DNA from: Saprospiraceae bacterium | Lineage (GTDB): Bacteria > Bacteroidota > Bacteroidia > Chitinophagales > Saprospiraceae | Direction of reading: 5' to 3' | NCBI GenBank assembly: GCA_041392805.1 | Contig: JAWKLJ010000002.1 | Location: 1,627,001-1,691,000 of the forward strand | DNA: 64,000 nt | Shown: positions 18,561 through 28,035 of the stretch, piece after piece | Position numbering within the stretch: position 1 is the first letter of the stretch | Layout of the letters: every line of letters starts with the position of its first letter | The notes under the pieces: generated by a model | The model's input: only the letters and a program-made list of their open reading frames with translations | Database searches by the model: none | Told to the model about the DNA's origin: nothing | Made by a program: the position numbers and the translations under genes

Positions 18561-19427
18561 TTAATGCTGATGAAAAGTTTCAGAAACAAAACCCAAAACC
18601 GTTGGCAAAGCTTCTCGCCAATAAGTCCAATTATGTGCGCCATCCCGAACCCTGAATTCATGCGGAATTTCTCGTTTGCGCATCGCAATATGGACCAGGG
18701 CATTACCCTCATACAAGAAATCATCGTCCCCGCAATCAATATACCAATGCACCTTTTTTAAGTCATCTACCGGCAGGTTTTGCATCTGGTATACTGCACT
18801 ATGTTTTTGATAATAGGTTTCTATTTGTGCACTACTGAGGTCGCTATTGCCTTCTCGGCGGCTAAGCCACTGCTTGGTGTCTTCAAGGGTGAGGGGCCCA
18901 CAACTGGCACTCAAAGGGCAGGCAGACGAGAAAAGCTCGGGGTGATGCAGGGCATACATGAAAGAACCGCCGCCGCCCATCGATAGACCAGCGACCGCAC
19001 GGTAACGCTTTTCGGCTTTGATCCGGTAGGTTTTTTCCACATACGGCATCAACTCTTCAAAAAAGAAGTCCTCATAACGCCATTCATTCTTGGCATCGTT
19101 GAAATAACCGCGTTGCCCAGTATTGGCATCGGGCATGACAATGATCATGGGCGTGGCAATGCCATCCTTGATCGCCTTATCAGTGATACTAAGCACCTCT
19201 CCAAACTGCACCCAGCCAGTCTGATCGTCCCCTCCGCCATGCAGCAAGTACAAAACGGGATAACTCCGCTGTGAATGCTCATAATCTGGTGGCAAATAGA
19301 TCGCATACTTGCGTTCCCCTTTTAGGATTTTGCTAGGTAAGGAAAGGTTATCAAACACTTTTCCCATTTGGGCGGGCAAAAGATAGGGTAGAAGGAATAA
19401 ACTGCTTAGCAGCAATAATTTTTTCAT
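18561..19427 (-). CDS. secreted esterase (PF00756-type alpha/beta hydrolase)
   Basis: A 288-residue secreted alpha/beta-hydrolase of the esterase D / feruloyl-esterase-like group. ATG 19427 gives a classical signal peptide (KKLLLLSS to LLPAQ, residues 1-20); the frame is open to ATG 19469, which would add a charged leader and is less likely. The catalytic triad is visible: Ser149 in GLSMGG, an Asp in DCGDDDF (about 235) and His265 in DGAHNW. LLHGGGDDQTGW at 61-72 supplies the oxyanion region. Such enzymes often remove acetyl or feruloyl esters from plant or algal polysaccharide, which would suit the glycosidase genes that follow, but the substrate is not shown by the sequence. Confidence 0.87.
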   Translation of the reverse strand: MKKLLLLSSLFLLPYLLPAQMGKVFDNLSLPSKILKGERKYAIYLPPDYEHSQRSYPVLYLLHGGGDDQTGWVQFGEVLSITDKAIKDGIATPMIIVMPDANTGQRGYFNDAKNEWRYEDFFFEELMPYVEKTYRIKAEKRYRAVAGLSMGGGGSFMYALHHPELFSSACPLSASCGPLTLEDTKQWLSRREGNSDLSSAQIETYYQKHSAVYQMQNLPVDDLKKVHWYIDCGDDDFLYEGNALVHIAMRKREIPHEFRVRDGAHNWTYWREALPTVLGFVSETFHQH

Positions 19428-19489
19428 TGTTTTTCGTTTTGCTATAAATTTATTAAATATTTCTGGCATTTGTAAATCCGCAGCCAGGA

Positions 19490-19800
19490 ATCGAAATCGA
19501 AATGAAAATCAAAATATCAATTTCAATCAAAATCTGTGTCGCTGGGGCTTGCCCCAAACCTCCACTACCTCTTAACCTCCAATAAAAAAAACCGCTCGCC
19601 TTCAATGGCAATTTCAAATACAATAACAATTTCAATGCCTTCTGTGCCGCTGACCCTCCAATACCTACACATCCCAAAAAAAACCAAGCCAAACCTCCAT
19701 TACCTCTAAACCTCCAATAACTCCACGTCCAAAAAACCTCAAGCCCAACCTCCCCTACCTCCAAAAAGCCACGCCCAGGTGAAACCGCTCGTGAACCTAT
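19490..19800. repeat. reversed copy of the GGAG-rich repeat family
   Basis: On the minus strand this stretch carries the same words as 8160-8950. These include ATTGGAGG, the palindrome GGGGCAAGCCCC (about 19546-19557), the poly-T run and the ATTGAAATTG-rich tail, as one nearly complete unit (about 19575-19720) with looser copies around it. It fills most of the gap between the esterase and rhaM; the rhaM promoter must lie in the last 80 bp. Confidence 0.8.
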
Positions 19801-19878
19801 CACTCCCTGTCCCAGAATAGTACAGAACACTTTCCTCCCCAATTAACCTTATATTTAGTCCTTCCGAAAATACCAACA

Positions 19879-20193
19879 ATGTATAGAAATGCCTTTAAAA
19901 TGAAGCTCAAGGCGGGCTTTGAAGCAGAATATAAAAAACGACACGATGAAATATGGCCGGAATTAAAGCAACTATTATCTGCATCCGGTATTAGTGATTA
20001 TTCCATTTTTTTAGATGAAGAAACCCTAATCTTGTTTGCTGTTCAGCAGCTGGCAGATGATTTTGAGCCAGCAGCTATTCCCAACCATCCCATCGTGAAA
20101 AAATGGTGGGCCTATATGGCCGATATTATGGAAACTAACCCAGATCATTCCCCCGTTACCGCATCGCTAAAGGAGGTGTTTCATATGGACTGA
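19879..20193 (+). CDS. rhaM: L-rhamnose mutarotase
   Basis: A 104-residue cytoplasmic enzyme that interconverts the alpha and beta anomers of L-rhamnose. The family pattern is clear: YRNAFKMKLKAG at the start, Tyr18 and His22 in the EYKKRHDEIW segment (the positions used by the E. coli enzyme), and the paired Trp of KKWWAYM at about 69-74. Length is typical. It is the first gene of a probable three-gene operon (gap 25 bp to the rhamnosidase), so it would process rhamnose released by the next enzyme. The rest of the rhamnose pathway is not in this window. Confidence 0.93.
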   Translation: MYRNAFKMKLKAGFEAEYKKRHDEIWPELKQLLSASGISDYSIFLDEETLILFAVQQLADDFEPAAIPNHPIVKKWWAYMADIMETNPDHSPVTASLKEVFHMD

Positions 20194-20218
20194 TGTTTTT
20201 AGATTAATTCAAAACGAA

Positions 20219-23167
20219 ATGAAAAACCGACAACTTTTGATCCATTGTCTTTATGGCAGCCTCCTTTGCTTTGCTTTCTTGGCCTGCGATAACAAGCCTA
20301 CCGTTGCACCATCCTGGCCAGACAGCACCTATGTCAACAAGCCCTGGACCCGATGGTGGTGGCAGGGAAGTAATGTCACTAAAGAAGGTATCACTGCCGA
20401 ATTGGAAGCCTTGCAGCAAGCCAACTTTGGGGGGGTGGAAATTACGCCCATCTATGGCGTTATCGGGGAAGAAGATGCTTTTATTGATTACTTATCGCCG
20501 GAATGGGTAGCCTTGCTGGAATATACTTTACAGGAAGCTGCCAGATTGGGCTTGGGTGTGGATATGGCTACCGGAACGGGCTGGCCATTTGGCGGACCCT
20601 GGGTAGGGGAGGCGGAGGCTTGTAAATATGTTGTCCATAAAACCTATCACTTAACGACAGGCCAACAGTTGGGCGAACCGATCCAGTTCGTTCAGGAACC
20701 CTTCGTTCGGGCAGTAAGCAATCAGGTCTTACAATTGTATCGTATTAACCAGGAAAAGAAGGAACCCCTCGCCGAGGCTTGGCGCGATCCGAGTCTGTTG
20801 GGCGACAAAATGGGTTTGGCCATCCAGGATTTGGTGGAACCCGTGTCGGCTAATAAGGACCTTCAGGCACTAGCCCTGGATCAGGTCCGTTTCGAGAAAA
20901 AATTGCCGCTCCAAACCTTGATGGCTTATGCTGCCACGGGAGAAGCTATGGACCTGACCGACAAAGTGGCTGCTGATGGTCGCCTGGATTGGACGGCCCC
21001 AACTGGCGACTGGACCTTGTACGCCTTGTTCCAGGGCTGGCATGGTAAAATGGTGGAACGCGCCGCGCCAGGTGGCGAAGGTAATGTGATTGACCACTTT
21101 TCCACAGCTGCTATTAAACAGTATTTGACTCGGTTTGATCAGGCCCTGGAGGGGAAGGATATGAGCCGCCTCAGGGCCTTTTTCAACGACAGCTATGAAG
21201 TAGATGATGCGCGTGGCGTGGCGGATTGGACACCCCGGCTACTCGAAGCATTCCAGCAAAAAAGAGGCTATGACCTTCGGCAACACTTGCCTGCATTATT
21301 TGAGGAAAGCGACATGGAACAGCATAAAAGGGTATTATCGGATTATCGGGAAACTATTTCGGATTTGATCCTGGAAACCTTTACCAAAACCTGGGGCGAA
21401 TGGGCTCGTACCAAAGGGGCTATCGTCAGGAACCAGGCCCACGGCTCCCCTGCTAATATCCTTGATCTATATGCAGCTTGCGAAATACCAGAGACCGAAG
21501 GGACGGAGATCATCCGCGCTAAATTTGCCTCCTCCGCTGCTCACGTGGCAGGCCGAGCCCTGGCTTCCGCTGAAGCTGCTACTTGGTTGGATGAGCACTT
21601 CACTGCCAATTTATCGACAATAAAAGAAAATGTAGATCGCTATTTGATTGCAGGGGTAAACCATATCTTTTACCATGGCACCTGCTATTCTCCTCCTGCT
21701 GAACCGTGGCCTGGTAGACTTTTTTATGCAGCTATTCATGCCAATTCAAGAAATACTTTATGGCCAGCTTTCCCAACCTTAAATCAATACATTGAAAGAA
21801 CCCAGTCTTTTTTACAGGCGGGAAAACCGGATAATGATATCCTTTTGTATTTTCCTATGTATGACCGTTTTGCTACACCAGGCCGGGAATTAATCGAACA
21901 TTTTGATGGCTGGGGCCCCAACCTGGAAGGCACTGCCGTCAAAGCCAATGCCGACTTCTTGCAGGAAAAGGGTTATGCTTTTGACTTTATTTCAGACCGG
22001 CAAATACAACAGTTGCAAATAAAGGCGGGGCGACTGGAAACTGGCGGTACGACCTACCAAACCATTGTGGTGCCCGAAACCACTTACATTCCTTTGGAAA
22101 CCATGCAGAAATTGGTGGAACTGACCAAAGCTGGGGCAACGGTTATCTTTCATCGATCCGTTCCCAAAGGGGTTCCTGGATGGCATAACCTGGATGCAAA
22201 AGAAAGCGAATTTGAAACGCTTTTGGCGGACGCTGGCCTGCTTAAGGCCGCTCCCTTAGTTGGTCTTGGTGAAGGCCGGTTTTTAGTAGGAAACGAGCTA
22301 GATCAATTACTCCTGCAAGCTAATATTGCACGCGCTACTTTTGTAGACCAAGGGTTGTCCTATACTCGCAGGAAGTATGAGGATGGACAATATTATTTTT
22401 TGACCAATTGGTCGGATAAAACGGTAGATGATTGGATTACCTTGCCTGCTACAACCGCCGAATCTTTGATTATCTTTGATCCGATGACGGGCCAAAGCGG
22501 CTCGGCTCAAACCCGAAAGACCTCGGATGGTAAATGGCAAGTGTATCTCCAACTGGTGAAAGGGCAATCTATGATTCTCCAAACCGCAAGCCAAGGTAAG
22601 TCGAGTAAGATATGGCCTTATTGGCAACCTGAATCTTCCTCGGTAAAGTTGGATAAAAATTGGAGCATTGAATTCATCGCTGGTGGGCCCGTCTTGGCAC
22701 CAAAGCAAGCTTTGGAGGACCTTGGCTCCTGGACGGATCTCAAGTTGACGGAGGCAGGCAGTTTTTCGGGAACAGGCAGGTATAGCATTACTTTTTCTAA
22801 GCCTGAGGCGACTGGTGTGGCCTGGCTGCTAGATCTCGGCGAAGTTCACGAAACCGCCCTTGTCCGATTGAATGGCCAGGAGCTCGGCACCCTGATCGGT
22901 CCCGTTTATCAAATGCGCATCGATCAAAGTTTAATACAGGAAACTAATGTGCTAGAGGTGGAGGTGTCAAATCTTATGGCCAATCGAATTGCCGACATGG
23001 ATCAAAAAGATGTGTTTTGGAAAAAATTCTATAATGTCAATTTTCCGCCCCGGCTTAGCGAAAACAGAGGCAAGAATGGCCTGTTTGATGCGACCAATTG
23101 GGCACCCCGACCTTCGGGGCTATTAGGCCCCGTTAGCTTGACCATAATGGCAAAAAAAGTATTCTAA
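20219..23167 (+). CDS. GH106-like alpha-L-rhamnosidase lipoprotein
   Basis: A 982-residue lipoprotein (lipobox FLAC, Cys23) resembling glycoside hydrolase family 106. Characteristic segments are RWWWQGSNVTKEGI and LGVDMATGTGWPFGGPWVG in the first 150 residues, FFNDSYEV and GYDLRQHLPALF mid-protein, HIFYHGTCYSPP near 480, and a C-terminal beta-sandwich (about 820-950) with LLDLGEVHETALVRLNGQ. GH106 enzymes remove terminal L-rhamnose from complex glycans such as pectin or ulvan. A cell-surface or periplasmic location is expected from the lipid anchor. Position between rhaM and a GH51 arabinofuranosidase supports rhamnose release from a branched polysaccharide. Confidence 0.9.
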   Translation: MKNRQLLIHCLYGSLLCFAFLACDNKPTVAPSWPDSTYVNKPWTRWWWQGSNVTKEGITAELEALQQANFGGVEITPIYGVIGEEDAFIDYLSPEWVALLEYTLQEAARLGLGVDMATGTGWPFGGPWVGEAEACKYVVHKTYHLTTGQQLGEPIQFVQEPFVRAVSNQVLQLYRINQEKKEPLAEAWRDPSLLGDKMGLAIQDLVEPVSANKDLQALALDQVRFEKKLPLQTLMAYAATGEAMDLTDKVAADGRLDWTAPTGDWTLYALFQGWHGKMVERAAPGGEGNVIDHFSTAAIKQYLTRFDQALEGKDMSRLRAFFNDSYEVDDARGVADWTPRLLEAFQQKRGYDLRQHLPALFEESDMEQHKRVLSDYRETISDLILETFTKTWGEWARTKGAIVRNQAHGSPANILDLYAACEIPETEGTEIIRAKFASSAAHVAGRALASAEAATWLDEHFTANLSTIKENVDRYLIAGVNHIFYHGTCYSPPAEPWPGRLFYAAIHANSRNTLWPAFPTLNQYIERTQSFLQAGKPDNDILLYFPMYDRFATPGRELIEHFDGWGPNLEGTAVKANADFLQEKGYAFDFISDRQIQQLQIKAGRLETGGTTYQTIVVPETTYIPLETMQKLVELTKAGATVIFHRSVPKGVPGWHNLDAKESEFETLLADAGLLKAAPLVGLGEGRFLVGNELDQLLLQANIARATFVDQGLSYTRRKYEDGQYYFLTNWSDKTVDDWITLPATTAESLIIFDPMTGQSGSAQTRKTSDGKWQVYLQLVKGQSMILQTASQGKSSKIWPYWQPESSSVKLDKNWSIEFIAGGPVLAPKQALEDLGSWTDLKLTEAGSFSGTGRYSITFSKPEATGVAWLLDLGEVHETALVRLNGQELGTLIGPVYQMRIDQSLIQETNVLEVEVSNLMANRIADMDQKDVFWKKFYNVNFPPRLSENRGKNGLFDATNWAPRPSGLLGPVSLTIMAKKVF

Positions 23168-23185
23168 AATATAGACTAACCTTAA

Positions 23186-24724
23186 ATGAAGAAGTTATTT
23201 AATCTTTTTATGCTTATTTTGATGGCCTTCTCCTCCCAGGCACAAAATAGCGTAGTTATTAATGCCGATTTGGGCAAAGACACGATCAGCCGGCATATTT
23301 ACGGCCATTTTTCCGAACACCTGGGCCGCTGCATCTACGGCGGCTTCTATGTCGGAGAGGATAATACCAAAATTCCAAATAAACAAGGTATCCGAAATGA
23401 TGTGGTCAAAGCGCTAAAAGACCTGAAAATCCCCAATCTCCGTTGGCCCGGCGGCTGTTTTGCCGATACTTATCATTGGAAAGACGGTATCGGTCCCAAA
23501 GCGGATCGCCCGAGCATTGTCAATACCTGGTGGGGTGGGGTAACGGAAGATAATAGTTTTGGAACCCATGACTTCCTCGATATGTGCAAAATGATCGGCG
23601 CCGAACCTTATTTGGCGGCCAATGTCGGCAGCGGGACGGTCCAGGAATTATCCGAATGGGTCCAATACGTCAACCATAATGGCATCAGCCCCATGGCCAA
23701 ACTGCGAAAGGAAAATGGCAGGGAAAAAGGCTGGAATGTTAAGTATTGGGGCGTAGGGAACGAAATGTGGGGCTGTGGTGGCAACATGACCCCTGAATAT
23801 TACGCCAATATTTATAAACAATATGCCACCTTTATGACCGACTGGTCCAACACTGGCGGTTTATTTAGGGTAGCTTCGGGGGCAAGTTCTTCTAACTACC
23901 ATTGGACGGAAGTGATGATGCGGGACATTCCTCACAATATGTTGGAAGGTATTGCGCTACACCATTATGCGGTTATTGATTGGAGCAATAAAGGTCCTGG
24001 TACGGGTTTTACCGAAGACCAATACTTCACCACGATGCAGCGGGCATTACATATGGAAGAACTGGTCCAGCGACATGTCACCATCATGGATAAATATGAT
24101 CCCAAAAATCGGGTAGCCTTATTGGTAGATGAATGGGGCGGCTGGTATGATGTGGAACCAGGCACAAATCCTGGGTTTCTATACCAACAAAATACCATGC
24201 GAGATGCCATGATCGCTGGCGTTTCCCTCAATATCTTTAACAATCATTGCGATCGGGTTAAAATGGCCAATATTGCCCAGACAATAAATGTATTGCAAGC
24301 CGTCATTCTTACGGAGGAGGAAAAAATGCTATTGACGCCCACCTACCATGTCATGAAAATGTTCAATGTGCACCACGACGCATTGTTATTGCCTGTTGAC
24401 CTGAAAACAGCGGATTATACTTTTGGGAACAAAAAATTGCCCGCCGTTTCTATCTCTGCTTCCAGAAACAAAGAAGGTGTTATTCATCTATCTTTGGTGA
24501 ATATTGATGCCCATCAGTCACAAAAGGTAACGATAGACCTGCGCGCCGCTGCCATGGCCAACATTGAAGGCACTATCCTGAAATCAGCCAATATTGATGA
24601 CCACAATACTTTTGATCAACCTGATAAGGTGAAACCTGCTGTATTTAGACAATTTAAACGCAACGGAAATAGCCTGGAGGTGGAATTGCCCCCCGTTTCT
24701 GTGGTGGTCCTAGCGCTGAAATAA
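23186..24724 (+). CDS. GH51 alpha-L-arabinofuranosidase, secreted
   Basis: A 512-residue enzyme with a signal peptide (1-19, ending SSQA). The catalytic (beta/alpha)8 barrel has the acid/base Glu193 in GVGNEMWG and the nucleophile Glu316 in LLVDEWGGWYD. LRWPGGCFADTYHW at 85-98 and the GHFSEHLGRCIYGG segment are also typical of GH51. A C-terminal beta-sandwich covers about 400-512 (EVELPPVSVVVLAL). It cleaves terminal arabinofuranose from arabinan, arabinoxylan or arabinogalactan. It starts 18 bp after the rhamnosidase stop and is the last gene of the operon, followed by two hairpins. Confidence 0.93.
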   Translation: MKKLFNLFMLILMAFSSQAQNSVVINADLGKDTISRHIYGHFSEHLGRCIYGGFYVGEDNTKIPNKQGIRNDVVKALKDLKIPNLRWPGGCFADTYHWKDGIGPKADRPSIVNTWWGGVTEDNSFGTHDFLDMCKMIGAEPYLAANVGSGTVQELSEWVQYVNHNGISPMAKLRKENGREKGWNVKYWGVGNEMWGCGGNMTPEYYANIYKQYATFMTDWSNTGGLFRVASGASSSNYHWTEVMMRDIPHNMLEGIALHHYAVIDWSNKGPGTGFTEDQYFTTMQRALHMEELVQRHVTIMDKYDPKNRVALLVDEWGGWYDVEPGTNPGFLYQQNTMRDAMIAGVSLNIFNNHCDRVKMANIAQTINVLQAVILTEEEKMLLTPTYHVMKMFNVHHDALLLPVDLKTADYTFGNKKLPAVSISASRNKEGVIHLSLVNIDAHQSQKVTIDLRAAAMANIEGTILKSANIDDHNTFDQPDKVKPAVFRQFKRNGNSLEVELPPVSVVVLALK

Positions 24725-24733
24725 ACACAACCA

Positions 24734-24793
24734 TTGTAGGTGTTTTTTACCTACAACAAAACAGCGGATGTCGGTGAAAAACACCGACATCCG
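24734..24793. terminator. two consecutive hairpins between convergent genes
   Basis: The first stem is TTGTAGGT (24734-24741) with its complement at 24749-24756 around a T-rich loop. The second is a perfect 12-bp stem CGGATGTCGGTG (24765-24776) with 24782-24793 around an A5 loop. They lie between the stops of the GH51 gene and the facing sulfatase, where a bidirectional terminator is expected. Confidence 0.7.
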
Positions 24794-24799
24794 GCTGGG

Positions 24800-26335
24800 T
24801 CATTTCCTTTCATACAAACCCGTATTCCCCTTTTGCAAAACGGGCATCAATTCCTCCACGACGGCCGGATAACCCGCAGCAATGTTTTCCTTTTCAAAAG
24901 GATCATTCAGATGATCATATAACTCGATGGTAGGCGTTTCCTCACGGTAGTATTGCGATAGGCGATAGCGGTCGGTACGAACAGAAATCCCATTTCGGAA
25001 ATAGCTGTAGGCGGTGTTTCGCCAGTTATTCGCTTGAGCATCTTCCAACAACGGAAGCAAGCTTTCGCCATCAGTGGGGTGGGGTTGGGTTATTCCGCAA
25101 GCGGCTAAAATAGTAGGATAAATGTCGACAGTACTAACAATCTCATTTATTACCTTAGCATGGCTTTTTTGTCCTGGCATTTGCAGGATAAAAGTACTAT
25201 TGAGCGCCTGTTCAAAAATCGTATGTTTCCCCCACATTCTATGGTCGCCGAGCTGCCAGCCATGGTCTCCCCAAACCACGATAATCGTATTTTTATCCAA
25301 ATCTAATCGCTTCAATTCTGCTACCAACCTTCCTACCTGTGCATCTATGTAACTAATGCAAGCATAATAGCCATGGGTAAGTTTGCGGGAATACGCATCC
25401 GAAAGGCTAGCCTCCAGCGTCGCCTTTTCGTCGCCCAGTGCATAATTGTTAAACTCTCCGTTGTTATTTAAACTCGCCATATGTACATTCATTGGAAGAT
25501 CAGGTGCGGGAGAAAGCTGCAAAGTGGCTTCGTCATATAAATCCCAGTATTTTTTAGGTGCGGTAAAAGGCAGGTGCGGTTTGAAAAAGCCCACCCCCAT
25601 AAAAAAGGGTTGCTGCCGCTCCTTGAGTTCCTGCAGTTTTTTGATAGCCAAATTGGCAGTTAACCCATCGGGGTACCCTTCATCTGGCACATCGGCCGAC
25701 TCGTAGGGTTTGACCTGGCCCTTGAGGTCGTTGCGATTGCTTCCATCCGCATAGCCAAAAAAAGCATTCCAACCCGTTCCCCATTTCCCGAAATCAAAAA
25801 GAAATTCGTCCCAACTATGGGGCATTTCCTTGGTCTCCGATGGCTTCTCCAAATAACCATAGACCAGGCCGTCTGCGGAATGCGGAATCTTGCCCATACC
25901 AACGGTATAGTAGTTGTTTCGCCTCAATTGGTGTACAAAAGATTCAGGTCGTTCTTGCTCTCCTTGTTGTGATATAAACTCTTCAATAGCCTGGTTTTTA
26001 AGGTGTGCTTTGCTTTGAGGCAGCATGCCCGTGAGCATGCTATAGCGGGAAGCACCGCAGGTAGGTACTGCCACATAATGACGTTTAAAAAGAAATCCCT
26101 CCTTGGCTATTTGATCCAGATTCGGCGAATGCACCAGGGGGTGACCATAACACCCCAGCTCTGTCCGCAAGTCATCGATGGCGATGAATAAGACATTGGG
26201 TGGCGTGTTATTTTCCTTTTCCGTTTGACAAGAAAAAAAGCTGACCGAAAATAAAACCAAAACAAGATAGTAACCTAAATGGCCCTTCAAACAATCCCTT
26301 AAACGATTAACCCCAATAAAACTTATTTTATTCAT
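24800..26335 (-). CDS. S1-family sulfatase lipoprotein (iduronate-2-sulfatase-like)
   Basis: A 511-residue lipoprotein sulfatase (lipobox FFSC, Cys36, using ATG 26335; ATGs at 26359 and 26383 only add leader). Metal ligands Asp54-Asp55 lie in FIAIDDLRTELGCYG. The formylglycine site is Cys93 in PTCGASRYSMLTG, the cysteine type, with Ala replacing the usual Pro two residues after Cys. VVWGDHGWQLGDH and MWGKHT carry the C-terminal metal and substrate residues. The overall pattern is closest to iduronate-2-sulfatase-like S1_7 enzymes. It needs a formylglycine-generating enzyme, which is not in the window. It lies 64 bp after the second sulfatase in the same direction and faces the rhamnosidase operon, which suggests a sulfated rhamnose-containing substrate. 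Confidence 0.9.
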   Translation of the reverse strand: MNKISFIGVNRLRDCLKGHLGYYLVLVLFSVSFFSCQTEKENNTPPNVLFIAIDDLRTELGCYGHPLVHSPNLDQIAKEGFLFKRHYVAVPTCGASRYSMLTGMLPQSKAHLKNQAIEEFISQQGEQERPESFVHQLRRNNYYTVGMGKIPHSADGLVYGYLEKPSETKEMPHSWDEFLFDFGKWGTGWNAFFGYADGSNRNDLKGQVKPYESADVPDEGYPDGLTANLAIKKLQELKERQQPFFMGVGFFKPHLPFTAPKKYWDLYDEATLQLSPAPDLPMNVHMASLNNNGEFNNYALGDEKATLEASLSDAYSRKLTHGYYACISYIDAQVGRLVAELKRLDLDKNTIIVVWGDHGWQLGDHRMWGKHTIFEQALNSTFILQMPGQKSHAKVINEIVSTVDIYPTILAACGITQPHPTDGESLLPLLEDAQANNWRNTAYSYFRNGISVRTDRYRLSQYYREETPTIELYDHLNDPFEKENIAAGYPAVVEELMPVLQKGNTGLYERK

Positions 26336-26399
26336 AATCAGGACATTTTTTAAAATCATTTCCTCCACTCGCCACCCTTCCAAACGCTCAAAGGCCCAC

Positions 26400-27950
26400 T
26401 CAATCCTCTCGCTTAATTTCTTCCAAAAGTGAACTCATGGCAGCTGCTATTTCAGGGTAAACTTCAATCAAATTGTTCGTTTCCGATGGGTCTTTTTCCA
26501 GGTCGAATAGCTGATAAGGCTTTTCAAATACCTTTCCGACAGGTTGTTCTCGGCCCCCCGAGCCATCGCTAAAGACCATCTTCCATTGGTCCTTGCGCAA
26601 AGCAAAAGTGCCATTGATGGCGTGATGAACAACAGGAAGCCGTTGGTAAGTCTCCTGCTGTAACAAAAGCGGCAAAAAGCTATAACTATCCTCGGCTGCA
26701 TTTGCTGGAACAGTTGCCCCCACAATGTCAGCCGTAGTAGCCAAAATATCGGTTAAACAAATGGTCGGCTTGGCCGTAGCTCCTGCCTCCACATGTCCTG
26801 GCCATCTGACAATAAAGGGGACCCGGTGGCCCGCTTCAAAAATATCGGCTTTGGTTCCTCGCCAGATATAATTCGCCTGGTGATTAGCGACATGAAATCC
26901 TTGGGTTTCTTCTTGCATCGTATGATCGGGCTCATCCGTTGGCGTTCTAAACATATAGGAACCATTATCGCTGGTATAAATGACCAGGGTATGGTCTGCA
27001 ATTCCTTGTTCTTTCAAGGTATTCAGCACTTCTCCAACCGTCCAATCTACCTGCATGACAAGATCGCCATATGGGCCCAGGCCTGATTTTCCTTCAAACC
27101 GCTGGGCGGGTAAGGCCGGTTTATGCGGGCCCGTCAAGGGGAAATAGAGGAAAAAAGGTTCTTTTTCCTTGCTCCTGTTTGTTATAAATTCCTTGGCCTT
27201 TATAGTGAAATGGTCCAATGCATCCTGATGGCCAAAATCTGGTGCAATTTCGCCTTTACGCTGATAAGCAGGGAAGGGAATAAAAGGACTAATGCTATCA
27301 GGAATAGCGGTTGCCCGATCGTTTTGAATATAAATATAAGGGCTCATGTCCAGAGAGCCAGGCAAAATATAGCTATAATCAAAGCCTATGTCATTCGGGC
27401 TGTTTTTAAAGGCCTGTGAGTAATCGATGTCTCCTGGTTCTGGTAAAAACTGTCCGAAGTCATTCGCTTCTTGGGGTGGGGTTCCGGCTACCCAAGGATA
27501 GTCGATGCCGAGATGCCATTTGCCGATTACCCCGGTGTAGTAACCCTGGCTTTTTAATACATCTGCGATTGTTGCACGGTCAGGATCAATCAGGTGACTG
27601 GAATAACCAGAAAGTACGCCTTTTTTGAGGCGGGTGCGCCAGGCATATTGGCCAGTGACTAAGCCATAGCGGGTGGGGGTGCAGACGGCAGAGCCTGTGT
27701 GGGCATCCAAAAATTGCATGCCTTCTTTCACCAATTGGTTGAGGTTTGGGGTAGGGATTTTACTATCAGGGTTGTAAGCCTGAATATCGCCGTATCCCAT
27801 ATCATCTGCAAGTATAACGATGATATTAGGGGGAGCTTGTTGTTCGGCTGTCGTCGAACCATTTGTACAAGATGGGAAAGCGAAGCTACAGACGGCTAAA
27901 AGTATGGCTATCAAGTATAGACTCACTAATAAGTGATGGCTGTTCTTCAT
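26400..27950 (-). CDS. S1-family arylsulfatase lipoprotein
   Basis: A 516-residue lipoprotein sulfatase (lipobox AFPSC, Cys28, with start ATG 27950; the frame is open to 28004, but that region holds a terminator hairpin). Asp49-Asp50 in ILADDMGYGD bind metal, and the formylglycine Cys90 lies in VCTPTRYGLVTG, a standard C-x-P-x-R site. GKWHLG (about 140), YTSDNGSY and PFIVRWPGH follow in the expected order. It hydrolyses sulfate esters in the periplasm or at the surface. It is first of the sulfatase pair (64 bp gap), so both are probably expressed together. Confidence 0.92.
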   Translation of the reverse strand: MKNSHHLLVSLYLIAILLAVCSFAFPSCTNGSTTAEQQAPPNIIVILADDMGYGDIQAYNPDSKIPTPNLNQLVKEGMQFLDAHTGSAVCTPTRYGLVTGQYAWRTRLKKGVLSGYSSHLIDPDRATIADVLKSQGYYTGVIGKWHLGIDYPWVAGTPPQEANDFGQFLPEPGDIDYSQAFKNSPNDIGFDYSYILPGSLDMSPYIYIQNDRATAIPDSISPFIPFPAYQRKGEIAPDFGHQDALDHFTIKAKEFITNRSKEKEPFFLYFPLTGPHKPALPAQRFEGKSGLGPYGDLVMQVDWTVGEVLNTLKEQGIADHTLVIYTSDNGSYMFRTPTDEPDHTMQEETQGFHVANHQANYIWRGTKADIFEAGHRVPFIVRWPGHVEAGATAKPTICLTDILATTADIVGATVPANAAEDSYSFLPLLLQQETYQRLPVVHHAINGTFALRKDQWKMVFSDGSGGREQPVGKVFEKPYQLFDLEKDPSETNNLIEVYPEIAAAMSSLLEEIKRED

Positions 27951-27981
27951 GTTGGTTTTGTTTTGCTTTCCCAATATGAAA

Positions 27982-28017
27982 AAAAAAGCCCAACAATAAT
28001 CCATGCTGGGCTTTTTT
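27982..28017 (-). terminator. rho-independent terminator of the TPR gene
   Basis: An 11-bp stem AAAAAAGCCCA (27982-27992) pairs with TGGGCTTTTTT (28007-28017), ending in a T run on either strand. On the minus strand it lies just after the stop of the TPR gene at 28036, so it should end that transcript before the sulfatase pair. Confidence 0.85.
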
Positions 28018-28035
28018 ATCTGAAAAAGGTAACGT

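Noticed and set aside
18330..18761. 143-codon + frame over the hairpin region and esterase end
   Set aside because: Overlaps the esterase gene and the inverted repeats; composition is not protein-like.
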